Below are positions 1 to 9,217 of a DNA stretch of 64,000 bases, one piece after another (positions within the stretch are counted from its first letter, which is position 1; every line of letters begins with the position of its first letter). A model generated the notes under the pieces. That model worked only from the letters and a program-made list of their open reading frames with translations. It was not told where the DNA came from and did not search any database. A program made the position numbers and the translations under genes. Origin of the DNA: Opacimonas sp964559075 (GTDB lineage: Bacteria; Pseudomonadota; Gammaproteobacteria; Enterobacterales; Alteromonadaceae); the NCBI GenBank assembly GCA_964559075.1, contig CAZLGJ010000001.1:47293-111292 (forward strand). The letters run 5' to 3'.

Positions 1-1
1 C

Positions 2-1135
2 CCTCTGAATCAAGCACCAAAAATAGAAGATGTCGTAGGATTTGCTGCCACTGCCAGCCTGGGCGTGCAGGCTGATGACAATATTTTGCGTTTATCAGGC
101 AATGAAGTTGACGATATATTTGTCAATATCAATCCTGAGCTTCTCTATGTCGCGCCTGTAGGCAAGCACACTTTTGCTGCGCGCTATTCGGGTGAGTATC
201 GACGTTATAATGATGTGGATTCGTTGAATTATGCAGACCACAGTATAGAGCTCATTGGACGTTTAGAGCACTCTGGTAACCTTGCCTCACGCTTTGAATA
301 CAAACGCGATGATGAAGTTGAGTTACCAGGCATCAGTAACCAATTAACGCGTGTATTGGACGAGTTTAATGAAGTAGAACGTCAGCGCATTATTGCTGAA
401 ATCATCTATGGCAAATGGAGCTCAAGCGGTCAAGCTCGTCTGAGCTATACCGTGTCAGAAGAAGATTTTACGAATAATTTCCAAGACTTCAGAGACAGAG
501 ATTTTGATACGCTAAGAGCCATCTTTTATTATCGTGTATCGCCTAAAACACGTTTTTTGGTTGAGGCACTAGACCGCCAGACAGAATACACTGAAGATTT
601 TACAGTCAACTCAGATAGTGACTATCGCCTTTACAATGTCGGTGCCGACTGGCGCCCGACAGCTAAGCTACGCGGCGTCCTCAAAATTGGTCATCAAAAG
701 CAAGAATTTGCGACAGCATCATTGGACGAAATATCCGGTCTCGCATTTTTCCTAGACGCCTATTGGGAAATCAATACCTACACCACCTTACAAGTCGGCG
801 CAGAACGAACCACACGCGCCTCTGCCGAAATCGATTCCTCAGGTGGGTCATTTGTACGCACCAATTATCAAATCAACCTCAAACACAAATTTACACCACG
901 ACTGCACTTTGAAGGCGATGTACAAGTAGGCTCTGATGACATTGTGTTTGGTGGTGGGCGCACCGATGACCGTACCCAGTTTCGTGCGCGCTTACAGCAT
1001 GACACTACCACTGCCTTTGATACCTACTTGGGCGTAGAAACCTTTTCACGCAGCAGTAACGTTGCGCAATACGAGTTTCATAATAATCTAATTTCGATTG
1101 GTATCACCGGCAGATTTGGCACAGGATTAAACTAA
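2..1135 (+). CDS. EpsL-like outer-membrane beta-barrel protein, 5' end cut by window
   Basis: The reading frame is open from the window edge, so the start and any signal peptide lie upstream. The protein is made of alternating aromatic and polar beta strands (for example the stretch at 500-900) and ends in a barrel-like strand with Phe near the end (ITGRFGTGLN). This fits the putative beta-barrel proteins that sit beside Wza/Wzc genes in EPS loci and are thought to assist polymer passage through the outer membrane. The next gene begins 13 bp downstream, so it belongs to the EPS operon. The family assignment rests on fold and context; no catalytic motif is visible. Confidence 0.7.
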   Translation, partial: PLNQAPKIEDVVGFAATASLGVQADDNILRLSGNEVDDIFVNINPELLYVAPVGKHTFAARYSGEYRRYNDVDSLNYADHSIELIGRLEHSGNLASRFEYKRDDEVELPGISNQLTRVLDEFNEVERQRIIAEIIYGKWSSSGQARLSYTVSEEDFTNNFQDFRDRDFDTLRAIFYYRVSPKTRFLVEALDRQTEYTEDFTVNSDSDYRLYNVGADWRPTAKLRGVLKIGHQKQEFATASLDEISGLAFFLDAYWEINTYTTLQVGAERTTRASAEIDSSGGSFVRTNYQINLKHKFTPRLHFEGDVQVGSDDIVFGGGRTDDRTQFRARLQHDTTTAFDTYLGVETFSRSSNVAQYEFHNNLISIGITGRFGTGLN

Positions 1136-1148
1136 CAGGACAACTCAC

Positions 1149-1685
1149 ATGCACATAATAAGAAAAATACTGACAATATTTATTGGATTAAGCACATTTT
1201 CGCTTTCTACAGTCGCCATTGCCGATGACAGCTACCGATTAGCGACTGACGATGTTATCTCCGTCATTGTGTTTAATGAGCCTGACCTCAACGCTCCAGA
1301 AATTAAGATCAGTGATAACGGCACGATTTCAGTTCCACTATTGGGGCAAGTAAAAGTGCAAGGAAAAACCATTGCCGAAGTCGAACAAGTTCTACATGAC
1401 ATGTTTGGCGCAGACTATCTTCGTCACCCCAAAGTCACCGTTTCAGTCGATGAGTATCGTCCATTTTATATCAATGGCGAGGTCGATGATCCGGGCTCTT
1501 ACCCATTTAAACCTGATATGACAGTAGAAATTGCAGTCACGCTAGCTGGCGGTTTTACTGAACGCGCTTCAAAAAGCAAAATTTTCCTCGCCAAAGAAAA
1601 TGAAACCAACAACCGCAAGCGGGTCGATCTTGATTACAAAGTCCGTCCTGGTGATGTCATTACAGTTGAAGAAAGCTTCTTCTAA
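1149..1685 (+). CDS. Wza-like polysaccharide export protein (short form)
   Basis: A 178-residue protein with an N-terminal signal peptide (cleavage near AIADD), a Poly_export domain (YRLATDDVISVIVFNEPDLN, then ISVPLLGQVKVQGKT) and one SLBB-like segment (FYINGEVDDPGSYPF). It would form the periplasmic/outer-membrane part of the EPS exporter. It is about half the size of E. coli Wza, lacks a clear lipobox cysteine and lacks the C-terminal amphipathic helix, so the neighbouring barrel protein may supply the outer-membrane pore. An RBS (AGGACA) lies just upstream of the ATG. Members of this short class are common in PEP-CTERM/EPS loci. Confidence 0.85.
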   Translation: MHIIRKILTIFIGLSTFSLSTVAIADDSYRLATDDVISVIVFNEPDLNAPEIKISDNGTISVPLLGQVKVQGKTIAEVEQVLHDMFGADYLRHPKVTVSVDEYRPFYINGEVDDPGSYPFKPDMTVEIAVTLAGGFTERASKSKIFLAKENETNNRKRVDLDYKVRPGDVITVEESFF

Positions 1686-1715
1686 GCCACTGTGAATAAG
1701 AATAGGGAAATCATT

Positions 1716-3860
1716 ATGCAGTTTGAAAAAAACGAACTACAACAAGAAAACACAGTGGATCTTCGTCATTACTGGCGCATTATTACCCGCGCGCGTTGGG
1801 GTATTACCTTTATCATGGCTTTATGTTTAGCCTTAGGCATTGCGGTCGCTGCCACCTCGACGCCGATCTATCAGGCGCAGGCCAAAATTCTTGCCGATCC
1901 GCAACAACCCAATGCCGCTCGTGAAGAACAATACATTGCATCAGCTCTGGTTTTCTTATTCTACGAGACACAATATGAAATAATCCAGTCTCGTGCCATA
2001 GCTGAAACCGTCGTTGATAAGCTCAATTTAATTGAGCGTTACAAGTTAGAGCAGGCTGAATTAAAAGCACAAGGCCCATCATTAATGCAACAGGTTCGCT
2101 CTGGGATAAAAGATACGATTAAGTCAGTCATGCCTAAAGATCCGGATGCGATGGAAACTGAATCAGTTAAATTCAGCGATGCGGATATTCGCATTATGCT
2201 GGCAAAACAAATACAAGGTAATCTCAAAGTATCAGGTGGTAAACAATCACAAATTATCAATGTATCCTATGAAGACAAAGACCCACAGCTTGCTACGGAT
2301 ATTATTAATGCATTATCACAAGCTTATATACAGTTTGGTTTGAACTCTCGTCTCAATGAAGTTAAAGATACTGAAGCTTGGCTATCCGAACAATCTGAAG
2401 GATTACGTGCCAACCTTACTGCTTCAGAAGAAAAGTTAAAAGCCTTTCAAATGCAGCAAGGCATGGTGAACACCGAACTTCAAGCTCGAGATGCCACCAC
2501 TCGTATGCAGACCTTAAATAATCAGCTGATTGCTGCACAAACGCGTCTGGGTGAAGCCACCGAAGACTTTAATCAAGTCAATGGCTTGCCTGCTGAATCG
2601 ACTGAGTTCTACTCATTGGGTGCCGTGCTAAGTAATCGTACCAGTGGGGAATTAGTACGTGATGTGTCACGTCTGCAATCTCGGGTATCAGAATTAGAAG
2701 AAAGATATCTTGATAAACACCCCAAAATGATTGCGGCTCGTTCAGAGTTGCGTTCGACACAGGAAAGTTTAAACAACGAAATTGCTAAGGTAGTCGAGCA
2801 AATCAAACGTGATTATCGCTCTGCACTACAGCAAGTAAGAAACTTTGAAAATCTCATTGCTCTAGAAAAAGACTCTATTCAAGCATTACAAGGTTCAAGC
2901 CTCACCCTCACCACGTTAGAACGAGAGGTAGAAAACAACCGTCGTATCTATGAAGCCTTTATGGGGAAGTTAATGGAAACCAATGTACGTGGAGAATTTA
3001 GTGGCTCCAACGTACAAATCATTGACTATGCAACTGTCCCGGTAGCGCCTGTAAAACCTAACGTGATAATAATCCTTGTATTGTCAATATTTGTGGGTGG
3101 TTTCTTTGGGCTTGTTTATGCATTCCTAAAAGCAGCACTTAACAACACTTATACCACAACAGACATTGTTGAAGAAAACCTAGAGTTACCAGCACTTGGC
3201 ATAACGCATGCTTTGAGTAAGCAGGAACAGAAAGAAGCAAAAGTTGAACTTAAGTATTTGAAAGATTCTCGTTCTGTCTTTGCTGAAGGGATCAACACCA
3301 TTCGTACAGGGTTACAATTTAGCAACCTCGATAAGCCACCTAAATCGATCCTAGTCACATCTGCATCCGGTTCGGAAGGTAAATCAACATTAGCTATGAA
3401 CCTAGCGGCATCCTACGCACAACTGGGTAAAACATTGTTATTGGAAGTTGATTTACGGAAACCATCTGTAGCAAGGAACATAGAAGTAAAAGGAAAGTAT
3501 GGGGTTACTGATGTGTTAGCAGATGGATGTTCAATATCCGAAGCAGTAATCAAACCATTTGATGGAGAAAGATTAGATGTGATGCTGTCAGGAAGGATGC
3601 CTTATAATCCACTAGAAATATTAGCATCAGAGAAGTTTGTAACACTCCTTGAGGAATTATCACTGATCTATGACACAATCATTTTAGATGGGCCACCAAC
3701 TTTACCTGTTTCTGATACATGTATACTTGGTAATCGAGTAGATGCAGTGATTGTAGCAGTTAGAGCTGAAACGACGAAGGTTAGTGCATCAAAAGAAGCA
3801 GTGAAAAGATTACGTAATCACCAGGCGAAGCTGATTGGAGCAGTACTGACTGTAGCATAA
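1716..3860 (+). CDS. wzc: Wzc/EpsG-type chain-length regulator and tyrosine autokinase, lacking its Tyr tail
   Basis: A 714-residue protein with an N-terminal Wzz domain (membrane segment near residues 25-50, long coiled-coil periplasmic part, second membrane segment near 450-475) and a C-terminal BY-kinase domain. The kinase shows Walker A SGSEGKSTLA (around residue 555), Walker A' LLLEVDLRKP and Walker B IILDGPP. ATG 1716 is chosen because AGGGAA lies just upstream; a GTG at 1692 is possible. BY-kinases normally end in a tyrosine cluster that is autophosphorylated to control export. Here translation stops at TAA 3858-3860, immediately before such a cluster (next entry). Confidence 0.92.
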   Translation: MQFEKNELQQENTVDLRHYWRIITRARWGITFIMALCLALGIAVAATSTPIYQAQAKILADPQQPNAAREEQYIASALVFLFYETQYEIIQSRAIAETVVDKLNLIERYKLEQAELKAQGPSLMQQVRSGIKDTIKSVMPKDPDAMETESVKFSDADIRIMLAKQIQGNLKVSGGKQSQIINVSYEDKDPQLATDIINALSQAYIQFGLNSRLNEVKDTEAWLSEQSEGLRANLTASEEKLKAFQMQQGMVNTELQARDATTRMQTLNNQLIAAQTRLGEATEDFNQVNGLPAESTEFYSLGAVLSNRTSGELVRDVSRLQSRVSELEERYLDKHPKMIAARSELRSTQESLNNEIAKVVEQIKRDYRSALQQVRNFENLIALEKDSIQALQGSSLTLTTLEREVENNRRIYEAFMGKLMETNVRGEFSGSNVQIIDYATVPVAPVKPNVIIILVLSIFVGGFFGLVYAFLKAALNNTYTTTDIVEENLELPALGITHALSKQEQKEAKVELKYLKDSRSVFAEGINTIRTGLQFSNLDKPPKSILVTSASGSEGKSTLAMNLAASYAQLGKTLLLEVDLRKPSVARNIEVKGKYGVTDVLADGCSISEAVIKPFDGERLDVMLSGRMPYNPLEILASEKFVTLLEELSLIYDTIILDGPPTLPVSDTCILGNRVDAVIVAVRAETTKVSASKEAVKRLRNHQAKLIGAVLTVA

Positions 3861-3959
3861 CCACAAAAAATGAGCTACTACGGGGACCATTACTATGGTG
3901 AAAGTTACTATGGAAATCAAAGCATAAAAAAAATTGAAGACAAGCCAGAAGCTGCATAG
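3861..3959 (+). pseudogene. Tyrosine-rich BY-kinase tail stranded behind an in-frame stop
   Basis: Reading straight on in the wzc frame after TAA 3858-3860 gives PQK, then MSYYGDHYYGESYYGN and a short charged end before TAG 3957-3959. Three YY pairs spaced by Gly/acidic residues are the hallmark of a Wzc-type autophosphorylation tail. The stop would be a single base change from CAA (Gln). The tail has its own ATG at 3870, but no good RBS is visible (AAAAAA precedes it). Explanations are a nonsense mutation, readthrough, separate translation, or a base-call error. Confidence 0.75.
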
Positions 3960-3973
3960 GGATAACGTAAGGA

Positions 3974-5241
3974 ATGTTAATCGAGTTTATTATAATAGGT
4001 ATTATGATAACACTGACATTTATAATAATAAACAAGTTAGGGTTTATATCAATCACATCAATAACAAGCTTGTACATATTAATGTGTATAATAATATTCG
4101 TATTAATTCAGCATATGGGACTACGTGAAAGTGATATTTATTTTTCGGCAATGCCTATAAAAGATTTTTCGACAGTAAGTATTAAAACCACATTATACTA
4201 CATGGGTATAAATATATTACTAACAATTATTGCGCACAATGTAAAGACTAATAAAGAAAAAAATCAAATTAACAATCAAAATATTTTTATTGAATATGCA
4301 ACATCAAAGCAAGGCTTAGAAATAAACAGATGGATTACAATATGTTTGTTTTTTTTAACAATGTTGCATTTCATAGAAATAGACAAAGCTCTTTTATACT
4401 CGAATACAAACTACCAAACTATAAAAACACCAAACTTAATAGGTATTGAAACAACAATATCAAAAATATACCATCTACTTATGAGAATAACATGTTTTTT
4501 ATGCTTGATAAATATATACATATGTTATAAAACCGACCAAAAATTCATTTTAATGGTAAACTTTATAATTTTTTTATATATATTTATGATTCTACTTGCA
4601 GGTAACAGCAGGTGGACAGTTTTGTATTTATCAGTAATCCTAGCATTTGCAACTTATAATAAAAAATATGTAAGTAGTACAATTATTTTGGTGATTACAT
4701 TTCTAGTATTTGAAAAAGTACTAACAGGAAGGAACATGCTATATCAAGGCATTGCATATATATTTACTGTGAACACATTATATGAAAACGTATCAATGAT
4801 TAATAAAATAATGGGAATGGTAGCCAACATATTTGAAGGAGCATTAAATTTTGCAAATTCACAGATGATAACACAATCGCACGAAACAAAANNNNNNNNN
4901 NATCTTTAAGCCCAACATTTAGCTTTATGGACAACTTCTCGAGTTATAAGGAGTATGCAGAAATCAGAGTTTCAAAATTTGTACCAATGTCCGCAATTTC
5001 TGAATCTTACAAGTTTGGTTTATTTTACAATATAATATTCTTAACTGTAATGACAATAAACATATATGTGATTGAAAAAATAAATAAAAATGAAAAATCA
5101 ATCATAGGAATACTTTTGTTTTTAGTTATGATATATATCTGCTTAGGTATGCATACATACTCGATAAGGACTTTCTGGAAAATGATGTTGTTTATAATGG
5201 TGTTATCAATACTATATGGAAAGAAAAAATGCATAATATAA
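3974..5241 (+). CDS. wzy: Wzy-like polysaccharide polymerase, interrupted by an assembly gap
   Basis: A very hydrophobic protein with about ten predicted membrane helices, of the kind that polymerises EPS repeat units in the inner membrane. It has no conserved catalytic motif, as is usual for Wzy. The 10-N gap at 4892-4901 splits it: the frame before the gap and the frame after it differ, so the real gap is not 10 bases. After the gap the protein resumes with SLSPTFSFMDNF. Base composition is strongly AT-rich, unlike wzc upstream, which suggests a transferred serotype-specific block. The identity rests on topology and position between wzc and wzx. Confidence 0.7.
4892..4901. other. Assembly gap (10 N)
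   Basis: Ten Ns inside the wzy-like gene. The reading frame changes across it, so the N count is a placeholder. Confidence 0.99.
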
Positions 5242-6278
5242 TAATTGGACCACTACCTCCACCGCACCATGGAATGTCTAAGAACCTGAAAAAATTCGTA
5301 GACGATTGTGGAGCAGAGAAAAACACAATAATAAATACAAGCCCCAAAAAACTACAACGAAATTATTTATACAAGTTAATTAAAATAAAAAACTTTTTAT
5401 CAGGAATAACAAGGACCATTTATCATTCAACCAAAAAAGAAACAAAGATGTACATTACATTAGATGGAGATAAAGGTTTAATTCTAAGTTGCTGCTACAT
5501 TTTAGTATATGGGTTAAGGAAAAAAGATATTTATATACACCACAGGTCTTATAATTATATAAGAAATAAAAGAAGAATATTACAACATTTAACTGAAAAT
5601 TATAAAATATGTAATATATTTTTATCAAATGACCAAATGGAAAAGTTCAAAAGCAATTATAGTTCAGATATTAATATGATCATATCCAATGCACACTATG
5701 TAATAGATGAAATAGATAAAGAAGAAAAAACAAAAAATAAAAAAACTGTATTATTACACTTAAGTAATTTATCGATTGAAAAAGGCTTGAGCAGATATAT
5801 TGAGGTTGTAAAATTTCTTTGTGAAAAAGGAGAATATGAATTTATACTTGCAGGGCCTTTCAATTCAAAAGAAGATGAAGAATACTTTAAAAATACAAAC
5901 GAATCAGTTAAGAAAAAAATAAACTATCTTGGACCCATATATGGAAAAGAAAAAAATGAAATATTAAGTAAAACAGATATTCTTCTTTTTCCATCTAAAT
6001 ATAAAAATGAAGCTGAACCAAATGTTATATATGAAGCTCAATCGTTTGGTGCCTTTACGATAGCTTACGATTATGCAAGCATTAAAGAGCAGCTTTCTGA
6101 AGCAAGTGGCATGCTTATACCTATTGACAGAAATTATGCACAGGAGGCAGTTATTACAATAAATAAAATTAATAACAACGAGATAACAATTGATTCTGAT
6201 AAAATCAAAAATGAATTAAAACATAAAGCAACAATTAATAAAGCTGAATACCAAAAACTTATTGAGATCTTCAAATGA
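5229..6278 (+). CDS. GT4-type glycosyltransferase
   Basis: A 349-residue protein. It begins with IIIGPLPPPHHGMS, typical of the donor-independent N-lobe of GT-B enzymes, and has a C-terminal GT4 domain: LHLSNLSIEKGL, FILAGPF, then the nucleotide-sugar binding region FPSKYKNEAEPNVIYEAQSFG. It would add a sugar to the lipid-linked EPS repeat on the cytoplasmic face. It overlaps the end of the wzy-like gene by 13 bp and the flippase gene by 4 bp, so the block is tightly coupled. The sugar donor cannot be told from sequence. Confidence 0.85.
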   Translation: MHNIIIGPLPPPHHGMSKNLKKFVDDCGAEKNTIINTSPKKLQRNYLYKLIKIKNFLSGITRTIYHSTKKETKMYITLDGDKGLILSCCYILVYGLRKKDIYIHHRSYNYIRNKRRILQHLTENYKICNIFLSNDQMEKFKSNYSSDINMIISNAHYVIDEIDKEEKTKNKKTVLLHLSNLSIEKGLSRYIEVVKFLCEKGEYEFILAGPFNSKEDEEYFKNTNESVKKKINYLGPIYGKEKNEILSKTDILLFPSKYKNEAEPNVIYEAQSFGAFTIAYDYASIKEQLSEASGMLIPIDRNYAQEAVITINKINNNEITIDSDKIKNELKHKATINKAEYQKLIEIFK

Positions 6279-7516
6279 AATTAGTTTCGTATAGCCTTGT
6301 AATAAAGTTACTTGGAGCTTTTACACAATTCTTATTGTATATATACGTTTCTAAGAATTTAAGTGAAAAAGAGCTGGGTGCATTTTTTTTTATATTTTCA
6401 GTTATAATGTTCATTTCTCCAATAACTAGACTAGGCTATGATAACTTCCTATTAAAAACATTTAGCATTACATACGATATCAAGTATTTAATAAAAGCAA
6501 CTAAAAACATTACTGTATTTGTAATTATTCTTATTATAATATTTTTGACCTTTGATAAAGTTATTTTATCTTATACAAACTTTTCAGAACATAAACTTTC
6601 ATATCTGTATTTTGTTTTAACAATATTTTTTATAAATTTTAGTTTCTTAAATGCAATGACCTTACAAGGAAGAGGTTTAATCCCACAGGCACTTGCTACA
6701 ATTTCATTCATTCCATATCTAATTGCATCGATAGTCCTTTTCACTCTTGAAATTAATTCTTTAAGAGAAACATCTTTAACAATATTAACATCTTGGATTA
6801 TTAGCTCCCTTTATTCTATAATATTGTTAAAAATTAAACATACCAAGTTTTATTCAAACAATAGTATTAATACTGGTAATGCAACTTGGATTATGTTATT
6901 TAGTTTTTGGGTGATGACATTATCTAATCAAATTCCATTGTGGTTCAGTCAAATTGTTGGCGGTTTTTTATTAACAGCACAAGAATTACACGCATTAGCC
7001 GTCTTTATAAAAATATCGACAATATTTAATTTATTACTTGCTGCCTTCAACTCAGTTCTTACACCAAAGATTGCACAACTATATTACACTGGAGAAGTGA
7101 AAAATATAGAGTCCATGACAAAAAAACACATAAAATGGATGCTGATATTATCAGCCCCATTATTAATATTATTAATTGTATTTAGTCAACATATATTTAA
7201 TATATTCAATATAAACTATGCAAACTTTATTTATTATTTTTATATAATTATATCATCACAAATAATAAGCATATCATTTGGCGCTGTAAATTATCTTTTA
7301 ATTCTTACAAATAATGAAAATAGCGCTAGAAACATTTCTATATTCAATTCATTTACATTCATTATCTTGACTAGTATTTTAGGTTTTGAGTATGGACTAC
7401 TTGGAATTACAATTGCTTACCTTGTTAATATATTATTAAACAATTTAATACCTGCAATCTTTGTTTGTAAAAAATTAGGCTTTAGAACATTTTTATTTTG
7501 GAAAATTGAGGTTTAA
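6275..7516 (+). CDS. wzx: Wzx-like polysaccharide flippase
   Basis: A 413-residue polytopic protein with about 12 hydrophobic helices and the N-terminal pattern of MATE/MOP-superfamily flippases (KLLGAFTQFLLYIYVSKNLSEKELGAFFF). It would move the undecaprenyl-linked repeat unit to the periplasmic side. The start ATG overlaps the preceding stop (ATGA at 6275-6278). It is AT-rich like its neighbours. Confidence 0.85.
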   Translation: MKLVSYSLVIKLLGAFTQFLLYIYVSKNLSEKELGAFFFIFSVIMFISPITRLGYDNFLLKTFSITYDIKYLIKATKNITVFVIILIIIFLTFDKVILSYTNFSEHKLSYLYFVLTIFFINFSFLNAMTLQGRGLIPQALATISFIPYLIASIVLFTLEINSLRETSLTILTSWIISSLYSIILLKIKHTKFYSNNSINTGNATWIMLFSFWVMTLSNQIPLWFSQIVGGFLLTAQELHALAVFIKISTIFNLLLAAFNSVLTPKIAQLYYTGEVKNIESMTKKHIKWMLILSAPLLILLIVFSQHIFNIFNINYANFIYYFYIIISSQIISISFGAVNYLLILTNNENSARNISIFNSFTFIILTSILGFEYGLLGITIAYLVNILLNNLIPAIFVCKKLGFRTFLFWKIEV

Positions 7517-7518
7517 CA

Positions 7519-8385
7519 ATGAATAAGATATTAATTGGAGGCGTAGACCGAAGCGGCACGACTTACCTTGCTAGTTTATTAGGGATGTGTCAAGACGTAA
7601 TTGTTACACCTGAGTCACTTTTTAAAGATGATCTTCCACATGACAATATCGGTAGCACACACTTATCTAAGCTACTTGTTGATTGGAGATTTAAGATATG
7701 GGGTATATCTATAACTGAATTGCGAACTTCTTATGATACCAAAAATGATTTTCTTGAGCATATAGTTTCTATATATGCAAAAAAATTAGGATTAAAATCA
7801 ATTGAAACTTGGGTAGATCATTCACCGAATAACATTCAAAAAAAACATTATAATCTTCTCACTAATGTTACTTATGTTCATATTACTAGAAACCCTTATG
7901 ATGTTATATCTTCACTTATTGAAAGAGAATGGGGCCCAAACACATCAACTTTTGCCTCCATTTTTTGGTTAAAAAAACAAGCTAGCTGTTATAGTTTTCA
8001 CAACACAAATGTACTTGTAAAGTTTGAAAGTCTTAATGATAAATCTAATATTGATAATCTATACAGAAAACTTGATTTAATACCTATTAATAATAAACCT
8101 GTTTCATATTTTTTGCCCGATTTTACACTTAAACAACATAGTCTAGTTGGAAAAAAATTTACACCTAAAAAAAAATGCTCATTAAATAAATATGATTTAT
8201 GTGTTATTAACTTCTTTTTACTTGACACGATCACAAACCTGAGTTACTCCCCGAGAAGAACGAATTGCTCTTCTTATATTTTACTCATTTATATTTTTTT
8301 ACATTTCATTAAGGAACCATTATATCGAGTTTTGATCAATCCATTCCGTTATAAAGTTATTCGTGAGAATAATTATGAACAATGA
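7519..8385 (+). CDS. Sulfotransferase-family protein
   Basis: A 288-residue protein with a 5'-phosphosulfate-binding loop near the N terminus (GGVDRSGTTYLASLL, residues 7-21) and a 3'-phosphate-binding segment (YVHITRNPYDVISSL, around residue 120). These are the two PAPS-binding signatures of sulfotransferases. Its place in the EPS operon suggests that it sulfates a sugar of the polymer, a common modification in marine polysaccharides. Spacing to wzx is 2 bp. Acceptor unknown. Confidence 0.78.
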   Translation: MNKILIGGVDRSGTTYLASLLGMCQDVIVTPESLFKDDLPHDNIGSTHLSKLLVDWRFKIWGISITELRTSYDTKNDFLEHIVSIYAKKLGLKSIETWVDHSPNNIQKKHYNLLTNVTYVHITRNPYDVISSLIEREWGPNTSTFASIFWLKKQASCYSFHNTNVLVKFESLNDKSNIDNLYRKLDLIPINNKPVSYFLPDFTLKQHSLVGKKFTPKKKCSLNKYDLCVINFFLLDTITNLSYSPRRTNCSSYILLIYIFLHFIKEPLYRVLINPFRYKVIRENNYEQ

Positions 8386-9217
8386 TATAATTATTCAAAA
8401 AATATTGATGCATGATCTTAGCATTATTACATCTGAATTTAATTCATTCAAAATTCCTTTCCTTGTATTTAAAGGTGGTTCTTTAGTTAGTTATTATAAT
8501 TCTTTTTCACTTACACGCACTTTTTTTGATATTGATATTAAAATAGACAGAAAAAACCTAGACATAGTTAAATTTATTTTTTCTTCTAAAAATTTCTATC
8601 CAATTTGTGAAGTTGATTCTATCAATCTGAATAATCAACTTACTTTTAGGAAGTATTTACTTGGAATCCCTATTGATTTTGATATACACCTTGACTTTTT
8701 TAATCTTGATTCGCTCAACTTTATTGCTGATGAAATCTACACTACATGTTGTTTCAGCTTTGAACCTGAACATGAGTTTATATTATTACTTTTAAATCAT
8801 CAAAAAACTTTATTTAATCACTCTGAATCATTTACTCAAAAAATAAAAAGAGACATTGTAGTTTTATTTTATTCGCTTTCTTATGAACAAATTACTAATC
8901 TTAAACTCTACATTCTAAAACTAAACTTACTTTCCCATTTAAATGATATAATTTTTATTCCAGAATTACAGATCAATTACAAGCTTGTTTATTCTAAAAC
9001 ATATGACTCTAACATTTGCGCCATTTCAAAAAATAAAATAAATTTTTTTTCACTTATTTCTGAAAGACAGGGAGTTACAAAAAAAATCTTATTTTTAAAA
9101 TCCACCTTTTTCCCCACTAAAGAATCGTTAATTTTGAAAAAAAAATACAAATATAATTGGCTTTATTCAATTATCATTCGTTTATTTCGTACTTCTTCTA
9201 TTAAGGATATTACATGA
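8375..9217 (+). CDS. Nucleotidyltransferase-like protein (NTP_transf_5 type)
   Basis: A 280-residue protein with PFLVFKGGSLVSYY followed by TRTFFDIDIKI, which resembles the KGG...R..D.D core of the putative nucleotidyltransferase family often found in capsule/EPS and RiPP loci. Its substrate is unknown. The ATG at 8375 overlaps the sulfotransferase stop; an in-frame GTG at 8363 is an alternative. It ends in ATGA overlapping gmd and is the last gene of the AT-rich block. It could instead be an inactive homologue; I cannot verify all metal ligands. Confidence 0.6.
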   Translation: MNNDIIIQKILMHDLSIITSEFNSFKIPFLVFKGGSLVSYYNSFSLTRTFFDIDIKIDRKNLDIVKFIFSSKNFYPICEVDSINLNNQLTFRKYLLGIPIDFDIHLDFFNLDSLNFIADEIYTTCCFSFEPEHEFILLLLNHQKTLFNHSESFTQKIKRDIVVLFYSLSYEQITNLKLYILKLNLLSHLNDIIFIPELQINYKLVYSKTYDSNICAISKNKINFFSLISERQGVTKKILFLKSTFFPTKESLILKKKYKYNWLYSIIIRLFRTSSIKDIT

